From positions 2,015,930 through 2,079,929 of the forward strand of contig JAPDRO010000002.1 of the NCBI GenBank assembly GCA_030247885.1: 64,000 nt of DNA, read 5' to 3'. This DNA comes from Taxawa tesnikishii (nom. ined.). Its lineage: Eukaryota; Ascomycota; Dothideomycetes; Dothideales. Below, piece by piece: positions 35,701 through 48,200 of the stretch (position 1 is the first letter of the stretch; every line of letters starts with the position of its first letter). Both the position numbers and the translations under genes were made by a program. The notes below the pieces were generated by a model that saw only the letters and a list, made by a program, of their open reading frames with translations, had not been told where the DNA came from and did not search any database.

Positions 35701-37442
35701 AGGTGCCTCGGAGGCTTGAAGATTCAGAAATCAGCTCGCGACCGTTGTGCACCATCTCTAATACCTCTAAGGATGGAGATGTATCCGTCACGGTGAGCAT
35801 ATGGCCATCGCAATGCTATCAAGGTTACTGGTCTAAACTAGATCTTTTCAAGTCCTTTTCAACAATACAGCAGTTCTGTACAGGCTGGATCGCAAGATTT
35901 AAGCTTAGGTCACTCGGCATCAAGATACAACGTCTCGTTGACGTTAGAGTGCCTTTTGAGGGCTCGGAAATTGCTCTTCAAATGCGGCAGTCGTCCCGGA
36001 GCGAGCGCCTTGATCACTGGAAAACTTCCTTTCCGCTTTGCATCAGCGAAGACGCTCGTTCGTTCGTGATATTGCGGACCTTGTTCGTTATGCGGCCCGC
36101 AACTGACACTGAGCCGGCGTCCTGCTCTTCATGGGTCATTCCGATGGAGTTTTCTGACTTGACCAAATCTCAGTGGTCGCTGTTAGAAACTTTCGATCCT
36201 CGTAGGCACAACGGTGTGCCTGCAGGCCTCCATTCTATCATCAGGGGCTGGTATAACTACTCGCTCACATTCAGCCCGGATGGACGCCGTCTGTTCTTCT
36301 CGGACCACCGAACGCCTTTCATGACTCAGATGGCGATCTTTCAAATCTACGAGCAGACGACCCTAAGCGCGTATCTGATTGCTTATGAGACTGTTCGCAC
36401 GGTTTAACTCCATTCCGCCGTCTTCCACCCAAGTAGGGCCTTGCTGGTACTGTCTGATGGCAGCAATATCTTGTTGTGGAACTTTGAAAAGGTTGGATCC
36501 CTTCCATGCAGACTTGGTTCATGAGCCACTCAACTGACATACTGTAGCTGGCAACACGCTCATGTCTCTGCAAGATAATATTCCTCCTAAAGGGACCTAA
36601 GCCAGTTTCTCCTCGTACGGGTAATACATCGTGGTTATGAAAGACTCGTCTTCTATCGTCATACCTCTTCCGGGGCAAACAATCGGAGAAACCCCTCTTG
36701 AAGCAGATGCCGCAGCGCATGACCTGGGAAGTAAGACCACCGCACATTGCAAGAATGATCTCACAAATGCGCAGACTTTCGATCTTCTCGCCCTCGAAAC
36801 ATATGCCGGCCAGCACCTACACGGTGACCATCTATCCCTCGAGAAGAACGGAACACAGAACATACTTTCTGTACGAAACACAGGCAACGTCGATATTGTG
36901 CTCGCGCAAGGCCAGGGTAATTTCCATCAGGTCCTCCATGACGTTGTAGGTAGTGTCGCTCCCTGAATGGAACGGTGCCACGAATGCTTCTCCTGCGCCT
37001 GTTCTTCCGGGTGCTGGCGAAACCACACTTAGGGTCATCATGAGCAAAGCCTCGCAGAACGACTATGGCTACCATGAGCCTGAAGACACACAGTTGTCCC
37101 TGGTTGTCAACCGTGAGATCGATTTGGTCTGTCGATGATGACGTTTCCGAGGGCATACGACGCAGCCTTGACCCAAAGAATTCGCGAGCTCTTGCGTCAC
37201 CATAGGCGTCACCAAAGCTGCGACAGGAAGACGAATTGGAGCGTGCGATTCGTCTCTCTCTTGAGTGTGCCGACAACGCTTCAAGCTCCTCAGCACACAT
37301 GAAGAAACATCGAGAGAACAGCATTGACCTTAGCGACGAGGGCGGCTTTCCAGCATTGAATTCATCGCCTTGGAGTAGCCCACCGGCTGGAGGGAGAGTT
37401 GCTGTTTGGGACACAGGGAAGGGGAAGAAAAGGGCTTGGTAA
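32743..37442 (+). pseudogene. Decayed NACHT (STAND-type) NLR-like gene
   Basis: The remnant has the order seen in fungal NLR-like proteins. An N-terminal helical region spans 32743-33700 (LCPEEQALFSMC, RKLDVLSKQEQKKRSGRSL, LERLADAFPQHEKIF). A NACHT NTPase spans 34043-34480 (P-loop GNPGCSK, Walker B LVTDGIDEC, sensor FIFSSR). A helical region extends to about 35000. A C-terminal beta-rich part (LTFSPDGRRLFFSD, LLVLSDGSNILLWNF) follows. The tail has DELERAIRLSLE, a ubiquitin-interacting-type motif, and ends GKGKKRAW at 37442. Introns such as 33346-33400 and 33952-34042 are still visible. It lacks an ATG at the expected start, has in-frame TAA (33051) and TGA (33517) where Gln and Trp codons would be, and several frame breaks (for example the A-run 32985-32990). 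The P-loop has lost a glycine and the hydroxyl residue after lysine. Some frame breaks may be assembly errors, but the nonsense codons indicate a dead gene. Confidence 0.72.
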
Positions 37443-37686
37443 CGCAGCGCAGCTTTTGTCCTGCGAGCTCTTCTCTCATTGCGTAGGAACTTCCCTTTGT
37501 TAAGGCCTTCCATGCATCTCGTTTGTTTTCATTCGGCGTCCAATTGCAAGAGGATCCCATAGAGTACATGACCATATACTGTCTGCAGTAATGAACAAGC
37601 AGCATGTTTTCAGAGTAGTACTTCCAGAGGCCAACCTCTATGAATGCAACTATTCGGCCAACTCCCACACTCGTTGCTCCCCACCA

Positions 37687-38037
37687 CTAATCCCCATCAG
37701 ACTGCTCACTCTCAAGCTTATCAAACTCCTCCCTCTCGAGCATCCTGCAATTGACAGCCACTCGTGGCTCCGTATCGCGTATTACCGTATAGTGCGTCAT
37801 ACACCCGCATTTCTTGCAACGATTGAAGCTTAGCCTCTTCTTGCCCCACACATACGCCTCTATTGCATCGCCTTCGATGAGGACTTCATCTGGTTTGTAA
37901 TACGCCCAGAGCGCGCCGTAGCGTCGGCAGATGGAGCAGAGGCATTCGAGGGCGGGTTCGCGGAGGGGTGGGAAGGTGATGCGGATGGCTTTGCAGTGGC
38001 ATGTTGTACTTCGGTGGGCTTGCTGTGGGGCCGCCAT
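37687..38037 (-). CDS. GFA / CENP-V domain zinc protein
   Basis: 116 residues, single exon. Contains the GFA fold signature cysteines: CHC near residues 13-15, CLCSIC near 32-37 and CKKCGC near 74-79, with the family words ALWAYY and the C-terminal NCRML. GFA-family proteins bind two zinc ions. The founding bacterial member was described as a glutathione-dependent formaldehyde-activating enzyme, but most fungal paralogues have no proven substrate. This is the last ordinary gene before the RIPed block, with its start about 300 bp from the block edge. No frame break. Confidence 0.88.
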   Translation of the reverse strand: MAAPQQAHRSTTCHCKAIRITFPPLREPALECLCSICRRYGALWAYYKPDEVLIEGDAIEAYVWGKKRLSFNRCKKCGCMTHYTVIRDTEPRVAVNCRMLEREEFDKLESEQSDGD

Positions 38038-38570
38038 TGCAGATATGATACGGCTTGGTCTCCGATGAAATGGAAGGTTGATGCGCTTCGTTGCGCGACA
38101 CAGTGTGAATGGGAAGTACCTCAGTCACCAAAGACTCCTTGGAAAGTTGTGCTTGTAAAGACGTTCTGGTGGACGAAGCGAAACGACAGTCGTTCGGGGA
38201 CGAAGAGCGTGAAGTAAGACTACTTGTACAATCTTCCGCTGCGAATGGGACTTTGATTGTTTTTGCGCTACGGGACGCCACTTAGGCAGCAACGACCCCG
38301 CTTATCAGGAAAAGGAGTCAAGCGAGATAACGTATGATACCTCGGCAAAAGTCTGCGTACAGATTCGCGCGACGCGTTAGCTAGAATAACACTCTATCAA
38401 TTTAACTACTACTATGGCGCTACAAACTCGTGCTCTTACTATAATACCGCGTAATAGATGTCGTAATACTAAGATCTTACTAGCTACAAGAAATTAGATC
38501 GTTAAAATAGTTATTACTAGTATATTATAATATTAAATATATAAGATCTTTAACCTTATAACTAACGTGT
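38038..38570. other. Transition from gene-bearing DNA to RIPed block
   Basis: Normal composition with CpA/TpG continues to about 38410 and then drops off sharply. The GFA promoter lies in the left part. No other gene seen. Confidence 0.5.
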
Positions 38571-40291
38571 TTTATTACTAAGTAGTTTACTATTACTAAG
38601 TAGTTTACCCTTACTAATATCGTAACTATTATAAACTATTATAATAATACCTTTATAATATAACGTATAATTAACTTATAATAAAGGTATATTATACCTT
38701 ACTATTAAGGCTACTTAAGTAACTCTTCTTAATAGTTAAAGATACGTATTTAAGGTATTTAATATTCCTTAAATAACCCTAAAATAACGACGTAATAAAA
38801 GCTTATATAATATAATTATAAGTTTAACTTAAAGAAGCTATAAAAGATAAAGAAAGAAGTAATAATAGTATATATACTTAAGTTAAACTTATAAAAAATA
38901 AGTACTATAAAGACTATAATAAAAGAAATAGCTAATAATTTACTAGTTATATATAATAAAGAGCCTATTAGTAAGTATTAAGTAAATAGGTTTAAGATAT
39001 ATACTAAGGAAGTTAAGCTTTAATATAGTTATTTATATAATTATTAATAAGCCTTAAACGAAAACGTACGTATTATAACGCTCTAGTTTAAGCTAGTTAA
39101 AAGATAAAAAAAGTATAATATCTTAAATAAAGATATATATAACTTTAATAAGATAGGCTTTATAATAAGTATAATTAACGCTTAAATAGTCTTTATAAGT
39201 TCTAAGAAATAAAGTAATTTTAAAAAGGTATAGTTAAGTAACTAAGAGTAAGTTATAATTATTTAAGGTATTTACGCTACTAAGTAAACTATCTTACTCT
39301 TTATTATCTTTAGTAGTAAGGTCCTTATATTAAGTTAATATATAGACTTACCTCGTAATTAAGTACTTAAAACTAGCGCTAATAGCTAAATAATAAATAA
39401 GCTTACTTTAAAGTAGTTAAAGTACTTTAATATATATATAAAGGCGCGTTAAGTAAGTATATATTACTTACTAATTATAGATAATTACGAGAGTTATAAT
39501 AGTTATAACTTTTATAACTACTATAAAGAATAAAAGATTATTATTCTTTATATATCCTTATACTTATTATACTTATTATAGCTACTTAATATAAGCTATT
39601 TTACTTCCTTAAAGTAAGTATATAACGCGGAGATTAATAACTAGTTATAATACTCTATTATATAAGTTAAGAAAGAGGCCTTTTACTAGCCTTTATATTA
39701 CTTTTAATAAGGTAATTATAAAGAATAATATCTAAGTAAGCTTTAAAGGTATTAAATTAGTTTCTTATAACTTAGAGCGAGTACTATTAAAGCTTAACGT
39801 AGTACTTTATATACTAATACTTATACTATTAAAAGTTACCTTATAAGAGTCTAAAATACTAGTTAATCTAAAGGAAATAAAGGCGTAAATAACGCTAGTT
39901 TATAAGTATATATAACTATATAAGAATTTACTTATTTTACTTCTTTTATAAGTTATAAATTTACTTACTAAAGGTATAGCTATTATAAGTTATAAATTAG
40001 AGTTATAAATAAGGAAAATCGTAAGTCTTTAAAAGTTAATTAAAGTATTAATAAAGTAGCGTAGTTATAAAAGAAAGTATATTTAAATAAAAGAGAGTCT
40101 TATAGTAAGTAACGTATAGGATTTAATAGCTAATAAAGACGATAATAGTAATAAGAGTACTAAATAGCTTATAAAAAAGTATATACGTAGAAGTACTATA
40201 ACTATTATAATAAGACTAGCTATAATACGCGTACTTATACTATAGAAATAATAAATCTAAATAATAGTAATATAAACTATAAGGAAGCTAG

Positions 40292-40518
40292 TATAGTAAG
40301 GTAGTTATTAAATAGTTATAAGTTATTAGTTACGTAGAAGTTACCTTTAATTCCTACTTATTTAGTCTATATATAAGATAGTTACTTATTTAATTAATAA
40401 CTATTCTTTCTATATTTTATTCTTATCTTATATCTTACTAACTACTATTTTTATTACTACTTACGTAGCTACCTTTTATAGTCTTAACTTAACTTAATAT
40501 AGGGTTTTCCCTACTATA
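40292..40518 (+). repeat. 5' LTR (227 bp)
   Basis: Matches the 3' LTR almost base for base apart from C/T and G/A differences and a one- or two-base run-length change near the end. Starts TATAGTAAGG, ends CCCTACTATA. Confidence 0.88.
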
Positions 40519-40559
40519 TTTTTAGTAACTATACTAGAGGGAGAAATAAAGCCCTTAAG

Positions 40560-42883
40560 GAAATAGTTAATAAAAGGAGTACGTAAAGTAGTAGGAAAAT
40601 AGTAGAGGTTTTAGTCGATACTAAGAGGACGATTAACTCCTTTAACTACTCGCGTATTTATAATAATATAAAGGACCTTAAAGGCTAGAAATAGCTTCTA
40701 TATTAGCGATATAATATATAAGGAACCCTTATAAGGTATTATATAACTAGCGTCTTAAGGCTTTTTATTTTAGAATCGGAGCGTATTTAGACTAAAGGAG
40801 TCGAAGGCGTACTTATAAAAGTAAGTAGTATCGAAGGCCTAGTTAAATCTAAAAACACGAGGATTATATAAATACTAAGGTATACTTATATTAGGGACGA
40901 ACCTTACTAAAGATTAAAAATAAAGTATAGAGTACTAAGTTACTATAAAAGATAGAAATAATAATACTACTTTAAATAGAGATTTATATTTATCTACTAA
41001 AGATAGTATTAAAAATCTTATTATAACGAAAACTATACTATTATTACTACGCTATAATATTTATAAAACTTACTATATTTAAGAACGTTACTTAGAATAT
41101 TACTTTTAGAAAAGGAAAAGCGTTTAGTACCTTTTATACTACTAATAAAAGATACTAGTCCGACGAGGATTTTATACTATTTAATACTTATAACGATATT
41201 CTTAGACTTACTTTAAATAATAATTCTAAGCCTCTATTAATTATAAAGATGTCCTCGTCTAATAGTTAAGCTATTTATACTTCTAGTAATAACTAAGGTA
41301 AAACTACGACTACTTTTACTATAATTTAACTTACTACTTCTATTTAGGTATCTATTAGTATAAGTAGAGAGTAAGGCTTATCTATTAGAAATCTCCGTTA
41401 CTTTATCGCTAGTAGTAACTTACTAAAGCTAAATACTACTAAATCTCTAAGGTTTACTAGTAGTAATATTACTCGGTTTATTAAAGACTAAAAAGAGTAA
41501 TATATTAATAACTTTACTACTCTAGAGAAGTTTATTAAATTTCTTCCTTAGTATATAAATAAAGGACCTACTAAATTTATTTAGTTTCTAGATTCCTATA
41601 TAAATAGGGAATAAACTAGTTTAAAGAGAAAGATCCTTCGAGAGTACTAAAAGAATAATATTAACTATTTAAGGAATACTAAGTTTATACTAGCTACTCT
41701 TTATAAAAAGGCTAAGGATTAAAAGGTAAAACTCTAGAGGACTAAAAGGATACTATTAGTACTTTTAAGTTCTATAAAAGAGAGTATTAAATAAGTATAT
41801 AAATATAGTCGAACGAGTGTCTTTACTATTACGTAAACTAATACCCTCTATATCGAAGAAAGTATATTAGAAGGTATAGTTAAATAGTAAGAATCTAGCT
41901 ACTTTTAGAGACTTTATAAAGATTATAAAGGTAACTAAAAAGTTCTTAAATAAGAAGATTAGTTATTAAGGGATTATAGGCCTTATAACTAATAATAGTT
42001 ATTTTAAGGAAATAGTAGAATTATATTATACTTCGAAAAAGAGTATAGTTATAAGCTTTAAGACTAATTAAGTACGTAGAGAGTATACTAATAAGGCTAT
42101 AAAGAAACTAGCTAAGTAAGTAAGTAAGATATTTATTTACGTAGGCTAGTTAGTTAATTACTTTATACTAGTATATATATAGAAAGGTTCGAAGAATATT
42201 ATAAGAGTAATACTTATAGCTACTAGAGGATAATATTAGAGGGCCTCTAGATTCCTAGCTATAAGAGTAAATATTATTCTTATATACTCTTAAGGACCTA
42301 TAAATTACTAGTTTTACTATAAACTAAGTTATAGTATAAATAGTTATATATATTTTAAAGAGTATAAGCGTAAAGGCTAGGCGTACTATAATAGTAATAG
42401 TATCTTCTTAAGTAGTAGAAATAAGCCCTTAAAACGTCTTTATAACTAAGAAGAAAGAAGAGAACCTTCTTAATACGAGTAAGTACTAAAATACTTTAGA
42501 TTAAAGAAGGTAGTTATTCGGATAATAAGAGTAAAAGAAAAAGAAGAAAATATATATCCGAGCTACTTTATATAAGTAAGGTTCCTTATAGTAAACTCTC
42601 TAGAGAAATTAAAAGTATTACTTAAAGGACTAGTTAATAATAAGGAAGAAGACTCTAAAGACGAGGTTACTATTTAGTATTATATAGTCGAAACCTCTCG
42701 AAGAACTATTAATATTATTATAGTACGTACTAATAAGGTACTAGGAAGTAAGTAAAGTAATACTAATTTTATAGACTACTAGATTAGTAAGCTAAAAGAG
42801 AAGGAAAGGGCTACTAGTAAGCTTCTAGTCTTAAAATCTATAAGAACTAAATAGTACGTTAAATATTTTATAAAACTAAAACT
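40560..42883 (+). pseudogene. gag-like remnant of the LTR retrotransposon
   Basis: A long region with residual plus-strand coding character but many TAA/TAG stops. Near 42300-42360 a decayed zinc-knuckle pattern is visible in which the cysteines have become tyrosines (TGY to TAY), as RIP predicts. Only the position between LTR and pol supports the gag call. It is interrupted at its 3' side by the TRIM-like insertion. Confidence 0.5.
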
Positions 42884-43256
42884 TGTTAACATATATAACC
42901 CTACCTAAGGTATATAAGAGTAAATACTTACGTGACATTACTTTTGTTACAAGTTAAAAGGTTATAAGCCCGGGTTAGCGCGTTAGTTAAATCGTAATCT
43001 CGATGTATAATAGAAGGTTACGAGTTCGATTCCTACCTAAGTTATAGTAGAAGCGCGTAAAATCCTAAACGAGAGTAAAGCCTTAGTAAGCCGCGGAGTC
43101 GGCTAATAAGCCTAGAAGGTTGCGAGCCTCGAATCTATTAGCGACGTTATACGCTTATACCCCTTACTAGAGTTAGGGAGTGTTAACATATATAACCCTA
43201 CCTAAGGTATATAAGAGTAGATGCTTACGTAACATCACTTTTGTTACAAGTTAAAA
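42884..43256 (+). mobile_element. TRIM-like miniature element with 76-bp terminal direct repeats
   Basis: Two direct repeats (42884-42959 and 43181-43256), both starting TGTTAACATATATAACCC and ending AAGTTAAAA, enclose 221 bp. A short purine tract (AGAGTTAGGGAG) precedes the right repeat, as in an LTR element, and AAAAC/AAAACC sequence flanks both outer ends as a possible target duplication. The interior lacks coding capacity and holds tRNA-like box B words. A third, solitary copy of the 76-bp repeat lies in inverse orientation at 56542-56617. This size and layout fit a terminal-repeat retrotransposon in miniature. It is less RIPed than its surroundings, still with some CpA and TpG. Confidence 0.68.
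42966..43045 (+). ncRNA. tRNA-like (box A / box B) sequence inside the TRIM-like element
   Basis: GGGTTAGCGCGTTAGTTAA resembles a tRNA D-arm / box A and GAGTTCGATTCC at 43022-43033 fits the box B consensus, separated by a tRNA-like distance. A second box B-like word (GCCTCGAATC) follows near 43126-43135. Stems do not close well, so this is not a working tRNA. It may be a RIP-damaged tRNA-derived module, a pol III promoter, or coincidence. Confidence 0.35.
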
Positions 43257-46200
43257 AACCTTTAAATATAACTTTACTAGGTAATATAAGGCGAAGCTAA
43301 ATAGTAAAAGGCCTAGAACTAAGTATAAAAGATCCCTCTATTATACGGAAAGTTTATAATAAGATATAGCCGAAGACGCTAAGATAAGATAAGATAATTT
43401 AAAGGGAAGTTAATCCTAAAGAAGTCTTCGAAATAACTAAAAGTATAAGGGTATCCTTATTATTATATAAACTTATTAGTATTATACTAGTAGTAACTAA
43501 GTATTTCTTCGCTAAATATTAGAATCTAAAATACGCTAGGGAAGATCTAGTTACTAAAGATACTAGCGTAAAACTAATAGTATATTACGTATCTATTAAG
43601 GACGATAGCTAGTAGTAAATAAAAGTATTCTTTATTAAAGGATAATAGTATTAATTTACTATTTCCCTATATAATAAGAGAGATTAGGAAGGAATTAATG
43701 TCTAGCTATTATAAGTAAAACTACTAGTTATAAACGAGGAGGAAGAACCCCTTAAAGACGATAAATTTACTACTATAAATAAGGATCTTATTTATACTAA
43801 AAGTCTATTTATAAGAGTATCGCTAAATAACTACTTAAGTAGATATTAAGCCCTAATCGATTTCGAGTCTAAATATAACTTAATAAGTACCTCTATAGTA
43901 AGGTAAGCTAGTATTCCTATTAGTAATAGGCCGAGTCTAGTATTACGTAATATAACTAGGGAAAGTACCTTTAAAGGTATAACTTAAGGAGTTATTATTT
44001 ATCTTAATAGTATTAGGATTCCTACTTCTTTCCTTATTATAAACTAACTCCTTAATAATATTATCTTAGGACGACTATAAGAACGTATATTTAAGCTAAA
44101 AGCGATTAATTATAACGATAGTACCTAGGAGGGTACTATATATAATAGGTTTGGTAATATCTTTACTTCTTTCGTTAGTATTTATCCTTATATAAATTGG
44201 AATTATACTATAAAGGAAATACTATATCGCTTTATAGTACTAGTTATAATAAGGTAAGGAAAAGAGTAAGTAGCCTTATAACTAGTAGAGCTTTTACCTT
44301 ATTAAATAGACTAGTAAGAGACGAGAAATTTAAGTATAAAGCTACGTATATAAGTATATACGTAGTATTAAGTACTAGTAATAATAAGGCTACTAGTAAG
44401 ATTATTAGTAAATCTTTATATAGCTCCGAGAGTTATATAAATATAATTAGCTAGTAGCTACTACTAAGAACGCGAGGTTATTTAGAGTCTAGAGGCTTAG
44501 CGCTAAATTTAGAGTCTAAAAATCTTATACTAAATATAGTATCTAGTAAGACTAGTAAAAGAATAATATAGCTATAATAATTAGATAGTAATAACTTAGA
44601 TATACAAATCTAGTCTACGTAATTATATAATAATACGTAAGACTAAAAGTACTAAAAAGGCGCGCTTATAGCCTTCCTTTTATATATATTTAGAGATTTA
44701 TAAATAGCCGAGATTCGAATAGTTAAAAGATTCGATTTATCCTATATAATTAGTTTAATTTAAGAGTAAGGACGCTCTTATATAAAGAGCTAGAGAGGAG
44801 ATAATATAGTATATATAAGGATACTATATAAGCGGAAGGTAAATAAAGTTAATCTAGTTAATTCGTCCTTATCTAATAGCTTAACTCTAGGAGGACTTAT
44901 TAACTAAAAGGAAAGAGTATTAGTAAGAGAGAAACTACTTTTATAGTTAGTAAAATAATATAAATAATAACTCATTTTAAAATTCTCTAAGATTTAACGT
45001 AGTACTCGTCTTAATAAGGAACGTATTATAAAACTATAAACTAGAGAGTAGCTATAGTTAAAGGAAAAGGATTTACTACTAGAGATATTATATAATAGAG
45101 AAGTAGTACTAGTATAAGACTTCTTAAAAATCGGAAAGGTTAAACTAAATATAGTACTACCTTAAGAGATTAGGATAATACTCTATAAGGTATAGTAAGC
45201 TCTAAGGTTCCTTATACTTAAGGTAATAATCCCTAAGATTATAGAAATATTATAGGAATAACTAAAGGTAAGATTACTAAAATACTATTATAGCTTATAC
45301 TAGAATTTATAGTTTCTTGTCGCTAAGAAGGAGTAAAATAAGTTCCGTATTATTAATATAACTATAAATATTAACTATATTACTATTTATAATAGAAATT
45401 TACTTCTAAATCTAAATAAATTTAGCAAGTAATTTATAAGACTTATAATAACGTTCCTTATTAACTTCTTCTTTAAATACGATTAAATAGAACTTACTAT
45501 AAAATATAGAGATATAATAGGATTTATAACTCCTTTAAGACTACTAAGATAAATAACGCTACTTTAAGGAGCTATTAACTTAGTAGCGTAGTTCGTAAAT
45601 TATTACTAAAATCCTAGAAGCGTATATTTCGTACGTAATATTACTATTTCTAAATAATATTAATATTAAAGGCCCGGTTAATAAAGAAGGAAACGTAGAA
45701 GTAATACCTAGTATTTAGAAATATATTCTAAAGTATATCTATTAGCTAGATAGTATTCTTACGGATTTAAAACGTACTAGCTATATTATTACTAAAGGAA
45801 AATCTTAATTTTATATATTTGGAATTAAGATCGTTAGCTATATTTACGACTTAGAAGGTAAATATTTAGATACTATTAAGGTTATTAAGATCTTAAAATA
45901 AAATAGGTTTAAGAATATTATAAATATTCGGGTATTCCTTAGCTTAAGCTTATACTATCGTCTCTAAGTAGAAAACTTTATATATATAGTAGTACTACTA
46001 TATAAACTTATATAAAAAGATATAGTATTTTCCTTCGAAGAACTAGTTAAATAAGTAGTTAAGTTACTAAAGGCGAAGCTTACTAATACTCTAGTACTAA
46101 AGTCTATTAATTATACTAAAGAAGTAGGATCTATTATTCTAGCTATAGATTCTAGCCTTCGTAAATAGGGAGCTATCCTAATATAGTTAGCTAGAAATAA

Positions 46201-48200
46201 TAAGAAGAAATAGTATTTAATACGATATAAAAGTAGCCTCTAAATAACTACGAAATCCGGCTATAATACTAGAAAACGCGAATATAAAGGAGTACTTAAG
46301 GCCTTAAAGAAAGTACGCTCGTATTTATATAACGTATTCTTTATCTTAGAAATTAATACTAAAACGCTAGTAGCGTAACTTAATAAATTATCCTCGGATC
46401 TTCCTAGTTTTATTATAGCTCGATAAGTAGCCTAGATATAACTATTTATATTCGAGGTTCGATATATACCTAGTACTAAATATACTACTATAAATACGCT
46501 ATCTCGGAGACCTTACTATCCTTCGGATAATAATAATATATTAAACGAGTAAGATATTAACGTAGTTATTAACGTAGATTTATTTACTACTTTTATATAT
46601 ACTATTATAGTTAACGAAGGTATTAAAATATACCCTATAACTATAGCGGCCGCTATTAGAATATTATTAGTAAAAGGTTACTCGAAGAAATCTTAGAAAA
46701 TAGTAAAATACCTTACGACTTTAAAAAGCCTATAGTTATAAATCTTAAGGAATTTTACGTATTTAAGAAAGAGGTACTTAACTATCTAGTCTACGGTTAG
46801 TATCTATTTTAGAGAAATACTAGGAATATACTACTATAGCGAGTAATTAATAGCGAGGATTAGAGGCAAAAGATTATTTAAAGTCTATATAATAAAAGTA
46901 GCTACTAAGGATAAGAAACTACTTATAAAAAGGTCGCTAACTATTACTAGTAAAATAATACCTTTAAAGATATTTCTAGATACTACGCAAGCTACCTAGA
47001 GTACTAGATACGTACTAACTATAAGAATGTAAAAGAATTATATCCGGTTTACTAGTAAGTCCTTAGAGAAGTATAGTTAGTAAATATTATCTTTATACTC
47101 GCGTCTAGTAGTAAGGAATACTTTATTATTACTAGAGAATTAATATTAGGGTAGCTAGAAGCTAGAGTATTACGTAAGCCTAATAGCTAAGCTATTATAA
47201 GATTCCTTTACGAGGACGTTATTTATAAATATAAGTACTTCGCTAAACTAATTAGTAATAAAGGACTTAAGAACTTTAACTATATATTTACGTTAGTTAT
47301 ATAGTATAAAATTCGGAAGATTATTACCTTTACTTATTATCTTAAAGGTAATAAATTAGTAGAACGTAGATATTCGAACCTTATTAACTACTTATTAAAG
47401 CTTACTTTCGAGTTTAGTAAGCCCTAGGACGTATAGTTACTAGAAACCTTATAGGTAGACTAGATTACGCTAAGGTAATCTATTAATATATCTCTAGTAT
47501 AGATCCTATATAGAAGAAATATCGTTCTTTTAATTAAACTAAAATTCCTATTATAATAAGTACTAGACTAGAGTATTATTAAAACTACTATAGATTTAGT
47601 AATTATACGCGTATAATAGTTAATATACTAAGATAAAGTCCTAGAGAATATACTACTATACTAATAGCGAATACGAGAATAAAACGTAAAGGAATTTAAT
47701 AATCGGAAGAATACTACGTTTAAATAGCTAAACGTTAAATAGGAAGTCCTTATCTATAATATAAAACGTAAGAAAATCCGGAGAGATAAGCTACTATTTC
47801 GATAGTATAGTCCTTCTAAAATTAAAAGCGTTACCCCTATAAGTACCTACGTACTAGAAACCTTAGATAGTATTAAAATAAAAGGGACTTATACTCGAAA
47901 TCGACTAAAACTATAGATTCGGCTTATTTTCCTAACTACGCTTAAATAGCTATAAGATTAGTTAGTAACTACTAAAGGTAATATACCTTTACCTAAGAAT
48001 AAAGAATTAGAAATTAATTTATAAGACGAGGAATTAGAGGACAAATTACCTATAGATATTAAAGATATAGGCCTAAAGGTAATTATTAGCGTATTACGAG
48101 GATTTAATCTATCGTAATATAAGGATTATATAAAGTAGCTAGCTAGCTAGTAGGCTAGGTTTTATATAGCTCTAGGAGCTATATAAAAACTTAAATTTAG
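43257..48200 (+). pseudogene. pol remnant: protease, reverse transcriptase, RNase H, integrase
   Basis: Plus-strand translation, ignoring stops, gives a clear Ty3/gypsy reverse transcriptase between about 45335 and 45950 (FFSGYDQIEL at its core-like region, LLRMTTLPQGATNSVAQF, and an active site near 45648-45662 now reading FLNNI because both catalytic Asp codons changed G to A). RNase H follows to about 46530 (ILAIDSSL, YNARKREYKGVLKALKK). An integrase catalytic region lies near 47050-47420. No protein can be made. The specific palm-region words place it in a fungal gypsy group, but I cannot name the clade. Confidence 0.78.

Noticed and set aside
42884-43256. CRISPR-like or satellite array because of two direct repeats
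   Set aside because: Only two repeat copies with one spacer, in a eukaryote, and with LTR-type features.
44197-44454. An 85-codon open frame inside the RIPed block
   Set aside because: It is a piece of the dead retrotransposon that by chance lacks stops, and its residue content matches RIPed pol sequence.
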